The translations under genes were made by a program, and so were the position numbers. Source: CAZOZP01 sp964584325 (GTDB lineage: Bacteria > Bacteroidota > Ignavibacteria > Ignavibacteriales > Melioribacteraceae). From it: a stretch of 64,000 nt of DNA. This document shows, piece after piece, positions 61,084 to 64,000 of the stretch (the stretch's first letter is position 1; every line of letters begins with the position of its first letter). The notes beneath the pieces were generated by a model. It had not been told where the DNA came from and did not search any database. It worked only from the letters and a program-made list of their open reading frames with translations. The stretch lies in the NCBI GenBank assembly GCA_964584325.1, contig CAZOZP010000001.1:62001-126000 (forward strand). Reading direction: 5' to 3'.

Positions 61084-61545
61084 TTAATTTATAGTATCAG
61101 AAGAGTATAGAAGAAACCGGCTTCCCGGTAATACTTCGAACTGCAATTCTATTAGTGAGAGTAGAACAAAGAGGTTTATCTCTTCTTTATGAATTTCTTC
61201 CTCCGGCATCTCTAATAATTGTTCTACAAGTTCTTCCAGGTCATTCGGAGAAAGTAGTCCCAAGTTTTGCAGTTTTAGCAGGTAGTTACAATTTTCAATT
61301 CCGAGCAGTGATATCTCATCTTGAGCGAATATTCTAAAACTTGCATTTCCGGTGGATTTGGTTTTATTTTTGTAAGATTTTTTCGCCAGTACTTTGTCAT
61401 GAATTAGACTATACGCTATTCCTAATGTGTTTTCATCAAACAAATTGGAACGTACAATTAATTTATTTACTTCTTCAAGAGAATAGTTATTATTCATTTC
61501 TTCCAGTATTTTTGCAATTACTTCTACAATTTTTGATGCATGCAT
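61084..61545 (-). CDS. smg: Smg/DUF494-family protein
   Basis: A 153-residue protein of the Smg (DUF494) family, of unknown function. The diagnostic segment SFRIFAQDEISLLGIENCNYLLKLQNLGLLSPND and the following acidic EELVEQLLEMPEEEI match the family closely. It lies 9 nt upstream of topA; in Proteobacteria smg neighbours dprA and topA-like genes, so conserved position supports the call. The ybeY stop is one base away upstream. Confidence 0.85.
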   Translation of the reverse strand: MHASKIVEVIAKILEEMNNNYSLEEVNKLIVRSNLFDENTLGIAYSLIHDKVLAKKSYKNKTKSTGNASFRIFAQDEISLLGIENCNYLLKLQNLGLLSPNDLEELVEQLLEMPEEEIHKEEINLFVLLSLIELQFEVLPGSRFLLYSSDTIN

Positions 61546-61546
61546 A

Positions 61547-61990
61547 TTAAAATCTACTTTTAAATTGTGAAAAAAACTGTCCCAAAAGCTTATTTTCCAT
61601 TCCGGTCATTTTAGCTTTCAGATCATCATTAGTATCATTATACCCTGATAAATGCAGTAATCCATGAATTACCAGCCTGCAGAGTTCTTCATCTCTGCTG
61701 CAGTTGTATGCTAAGGCATTTCTTTCAGCCTCCGGTATGCAAATAAATATTTCACCGGTTAGTCCGGTATCTTCTACTTCAGGATACTCCAGAGAGATAA
61801 CATCAGTTATATAGTTGTGTTCGAGATAATCTATGTTTACCTGCAATATTGATTCATCACCTACAAAATATATCTCCAATCCGGCTATCTTCATATTAAG
61901 TTCTTTTAATACTTTTGCAGCAAATAAATGAAATGTTCTGAGATTCAGGTTAAATCCGGATTCTTGTGATATATAGAGATTTTTTAGCAT
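61547..61990 (-). CDS. ybeY: Endoribonuclease YbeY (rRNA maturation)
   Basis: A 147-residue YbeY/UPF0054 metalloprotein involved in 16S rRNA 3' processing and ribosome quality control. The zinc motif is HGLLHLSGYND: His109 and His113 are present, but the third position (His in E. coli, H-x3-H-x5-H) is Asp119. Bacteroidota YbeY proteins I recall share this Asp. Family features around it, IPEAERNALAYN and VISLEYP, are conserved. The ATG at 61990 is chosen since a longer frame would run inside the MBL gene. Confidence 0.92.
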   Translation of the reverse strand: MLKNLYISQESGFNLNLRTFHLFAAKVLKELNMKIAGLEIYFVGDESILQVNIDYLEHNYITDVISLEYPEVEDTGLTGEIFICIPEAERNALAYNCSRDEELCRLVIHGLLHLSGYNDTNDDLKAKMTGMENKLLGQFFSQFKSRF

Positions 61991-62004
61991 TATTCTTCTA
62001 AACC

Positions 62005-62874
62005 TTAAATATCCAAAACCATAAGTTCTTTTGAGGCAATACAATTGATGGATTTACCTGAATTGTTAATTATTTCCTGAGTGTCAATGCGCATCTGCTG
62101 AACTATATTATCAGAATAATCCGGTTCGTAATGAAACAGTACAAGGTTTTTTACTTCAGCCAAAATGCTGAAAAATGCCAAAGAATGGTTATCTGAATGC
62201 CCCCAGCCTTTTTTCTTTTCAATATCTTTCACTAAATACATTGAATCATGTATTAAGTAATCGCATCCTCTGCAGAATTCAATCAAGTTATCATTTTTTT
62301 CATAAAGAGTCTCAAAAACGGGTGTGCCGTTTTTAAAATCAGCATAAATTTCGTTGTCGGTCATATATACTACCGACTTACCATTCTCTGAAATTCTGAA
62401 AGCAAGAGTCCCTTGAGTATGATGAACAGCAATTGTTTTAACTTCCAGACTGCCGAACTTGTAACTTTTATCGGATTCAATTCTTCCGAATTTAAGCTTG
62501 GCACCGAAAACATCTTTGTCAACGGGAAAATAATTAGGGTTCATCTGGGCATCAATAATGTGCGATTCATCTACACCGCTTCTCGCACTTATAAATAAAT
62601 CAACATCATATTCAGGATGAAAAAGTGGAAGGAAAAACGGAAGTCCCTGAATATGATCCCAATGGGTATGAGATATGAGAATGTTAATATCTTTTATTTT
62701 AGTGTCGGATACTATTTCCTTCCCCAATTCTCTGATACCTGTCCCGGCATCAATTATTAAGGTTTTATTATCTCCGGAGGATATTTGAACACAAGATGTA
62801 TTCCCTCCATAAACCAGAGTGTTTGATCCGGGTACGGCAATAGAACCTCTGGTCCCAAAGAATTTAGCTTTCAT
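62005..62874 (-). CDS. MBL-fold metal-dependent hydrolase
   Basis: A 289-residue metallo-beta-lactamase-fold hydrolase. The dinuclear-site motif HTHWDH (His69-His74) and a later DNEIY/HDS segment with the bridging Asp and further His residues are visible. The substrate is not known; proteins of this type include cyclic-phosphodiesterase and tRNase Z-like hydrolases, but the tRNase exosite is missing. It overlaps the gamma-carbonic-anhydrase-like gene by 4 bp (ATGA) and ends 14 nt before ybeY. Confidence 0.88.
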   Translation of the reverse strand: MKAKFFGTRGSIAVPGSNTLVYGGNTSCVQISSGDNKTLIIDAGTGIRELGKEIVSDTKIKDINILISHTHWDHIQGLPFFLPLFHPEYDVDLFISARSGVDESHIIDAQMNPNYFPVDKDVFGAKLKFGRIESDKSYKFGSLEVKTIAVHHTQGTLAFRISENGKSVVYMTDNEIYADFKNGTPVFETLYEKNDNLIEFCRGCDYLIHDSMYLVKDIEKKKGWGHSDNHSLAFFSILAEVKNLVLFHYEPDYSDNIVQQMRIDTQEIINNSGKSINCIASKELMVLDI

Positions 62875-63446
62875 ATCGGATAATTATATTTTTTTAATGA
62901 TTCAACTGTTTCGATTGAATACTTCATATATCTTTCTGCAGATTTCGGGAAATCTGCCATTTCATCTTCTGTAAGATCTCTAATTATTTTAGCGGGTACA
63001 CCTGCAACCAGTTTCCCTGAAGGTACCACAAAATTCTGTCTGACAACTGCACCGGCTGCTACCATTGAATAAGATTCTAAAACAGCTCCATCAAGAACAA
63101 CTGCTCCCATTCCAATAAAACAATAATCATTTAGAGTGCAACCATGAAGCGTAACGTTGTGCCCAACAGTAACACCTTTTCCTATGTTTAGCGGATACTT
63201 GCCGTTGGTTACGTGAAGCATGCTATTATCCTGAATATTGGATTGATCTCCGATCTTTATATAGTTTACATCGCCTCTAACTACAGTATTGTACCAAATA
63301 CTTGCATCAGCACCTATGCTAACTTCCCCGATTATCTTGGCCCCGGAAGCAACAAATACTGAAGAATCAATTTCGGGGAATTTGTCTTTATATGGAAAAA
63401 CTTTTATCTCAACGCCCGGAATTAAATTATTTGTTCCTTTTTGCAA
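62871..63446 (-). CDS. Gamma-carbonic-anhydrase-like hexapeptide-repeat protein
   Basis: A 191-residue left-handed beta-helix protein of the gamma-carbonic anhydrase / YrdA group. Metal-ligand His residues lie in NIQDNSMLHV and in VTVGHNVTLHGC, spaced as in YrdA. The repeats IIGEVSIGADASIWYNTVVRGD and VVLDGAVLESYSMVAAGAVV are typical. Zinc or iron carbonic-anhydrase activity is uncertain in this group. TTG at 63446 is preferred because AAGGAG lies 5 nt before it; a GTG at 63452 would abut that site. It overlaps the MBL gene by 4 bp. Confidence 0.88.
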   Translation of the reverse strand: MQKGTNNLIPGVEIKVFPYKDKFPEIDSSVFVASGAKIIGEVSIGADASIWYNTVVRGDVNYIKIGDQSNIQDNSMLHVTNGKYPLNIGKGVTVGHNVTLHGCTLNDYCFIGMGAVVLDGAVLESYSMVAAGAVVRQNFVVPSGKLVAGVPAKIIRDLTEDEMADFPKSAERYMKYSIETVESLKKYNYPI

Positions 63447-63596
63447 CTGCACTCCTTTTTTTGTAATAAAAACTTACGAAATAAAAAAACTTTAAGTTTT
63501 GACAAATATCACTAATTCAAATAAAAAAGCTTCCGCTATATAACTAATTTAAGTTATAAATTCAATTCAGCCTAAGTGTATATATTTTGGCATTTT

Positions 63597-64000
63597 TTAT
63601 AAGACTCTGCCAGCCGGCATATTATTTATCGCTGTCTGAATATATTTATCGGTTTTGAACATAAATTTATACATCCCTTCTCTGCCGAATTTTTCTCTTA
63701 TGTAAATACCTACAAGTAATTCAGCGAGATAATTGTCAAAACCTGAAGCCACTTTTATTTTTTGATTTGCGGCATATTGAATGAATTCCATATGAAGATT
63801 TTTTCCAAAGTACTTACTATTCAGTATTTGTTCTATTGTCAGCTTGTTTTCAGTATCTCCATTTTCAATTTTATTTCTGACAAAAACGTATGCTAAGTTG
63901 TTCTTATATATATCATAAAGCTTGTCTATTTCTAGTGTATCTTTAAGTCTTATGTCGGGCACAACTCCACCACCTCCGAAGACAATTCTTCCATTTCGGG
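63597..64000 (-). CDS. S41 family C-terminal processing protease, C-terminal part (cut by window edge)
   Basis: The last 134 or so residues of a tail-specific (S41/CtpA) protease. The frame reads through the right window edge with RNGRIVFGGGGVVPDIRLKD, the conserved segment after the protease core (usually GGGGITPDI). It then has the helical C-terminal extension typical of Bacteroidota CtpA proteins. The catalytic Ser/Lys dyad and PDZ domain lie outside the window. The stop is TAA at 63597, 151 nt upstream of the gamma-carbonic-anhydrase-like start. Confidence 0.85.
   Translation of the reverse strand, partial: RNGRIVFGGGGVVPDIRLKDTLEIDKLYDIYKNNLAYVFVRNKIENGDTENKLTIEQILNSKYFGKNLHMEFIQYAANQKIKVASGFDNYLAELLVGIYIREKFGREGMYKFMFKTDKYIQTAINNMPAGRVL

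Overview
The window is a stretch of an AT-rich bacterial chromosome with 72 protein genes, nearly all housekeeping and tightly packed. No rRNA, tRNA, CRISPR array, insertion sequence or prophage was recognised by eye. Several features point to the Bacteroidota/Ignavibacteriota side of the FCB group: TAnnTTTG-type promoter elements, a small Bacteroidota-type histone-like protein, DUF2851, DUF2795 and SatD/DUF3307 proteins, and a YbeY whose third metal ligand is Asp. Unlike many Bacteroidota, most genes carry clear Shine-Dalgarno sequences, which fits Ignavibacteria-like lineages. The lineage is an inference from protein families only. A run of exactly 100 N shows that this is a scaffolded draft or metagenome assembly.

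Layout. 1-1094: parB (cut by the window edge) and parA, on the minus strand. 1226-4618: a small unknown gene, a monothiol bacilliredoxin with lipoate ligase lplA, and a minus-strand hisA / cyclic-nucleotide-binding protein / universal stress protein operon. 4740-10333: a plus-strand run with an alpha/beta hydrolase, histone-like protein, CapA lipoprotein, MFS pump, dusB, PAP2-like protein and apt. 10363-14195: rsmI, then a divergent lysine-catabolism pair, L-lysine 6-aminotransferase and aminoadipate-semialdehyde dehydrogenase. 14244-17982: a CPBP membrane protein, pdxJ, and a SatD / DUF3307 / TIGR02757 cluster. 18001-22759: a peptide-use module with an OPT oligopeptide transporter, an MFSD1-like transporter, a PqqD-like protein and an M29 aminopeptidase, the last three translationally coupled.

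22760-23563 is the only long non-coding stretch. It holds a 21-bp minisatellite interrupted by the assembly gap and is bracketed by an imperfect direct repeat of about 73 bp. 23564-31900: purN-purH, the complete rod-shape operon mreBCD-mrdA-rodA, then pyrF. 31980-39978: DUF2851, a bifunctional-nuclease-like protein, clpS, ychF, pepD, and a coupled group of a 66-residue protein, an SGNH/TPR membrane protein and a lipoprotein.

39981-50831 (minus): an 11-subunit complex I operon, nuoABCDHIJKLMN, without nuoEFG. At its 3' end are two unassigned genes, one an IscA/HesB-fold protein that has lost every cysteine. 51049-64000: an RRM protein with a well-formed promoter and terminator, then a long minus-strand block containing a ClC channel, a RicT/YaaT-like protein with holB, DUF2795, an M23 peptidase, hprK-hpf, xerC, topA, smg, ybeY, an MBL-fold hydrolase, a gamma-carbonic-anhydrase-like protein and the C-terminus of an S41 protease.

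Most of the window is core metabolism and cell biology. The parts that deserve a second look are the PqqD-like protein in the peptide operon, the cysteine-free IscA-like protein in the complex I operon, and the repeat-bracketed minisatellite locus.
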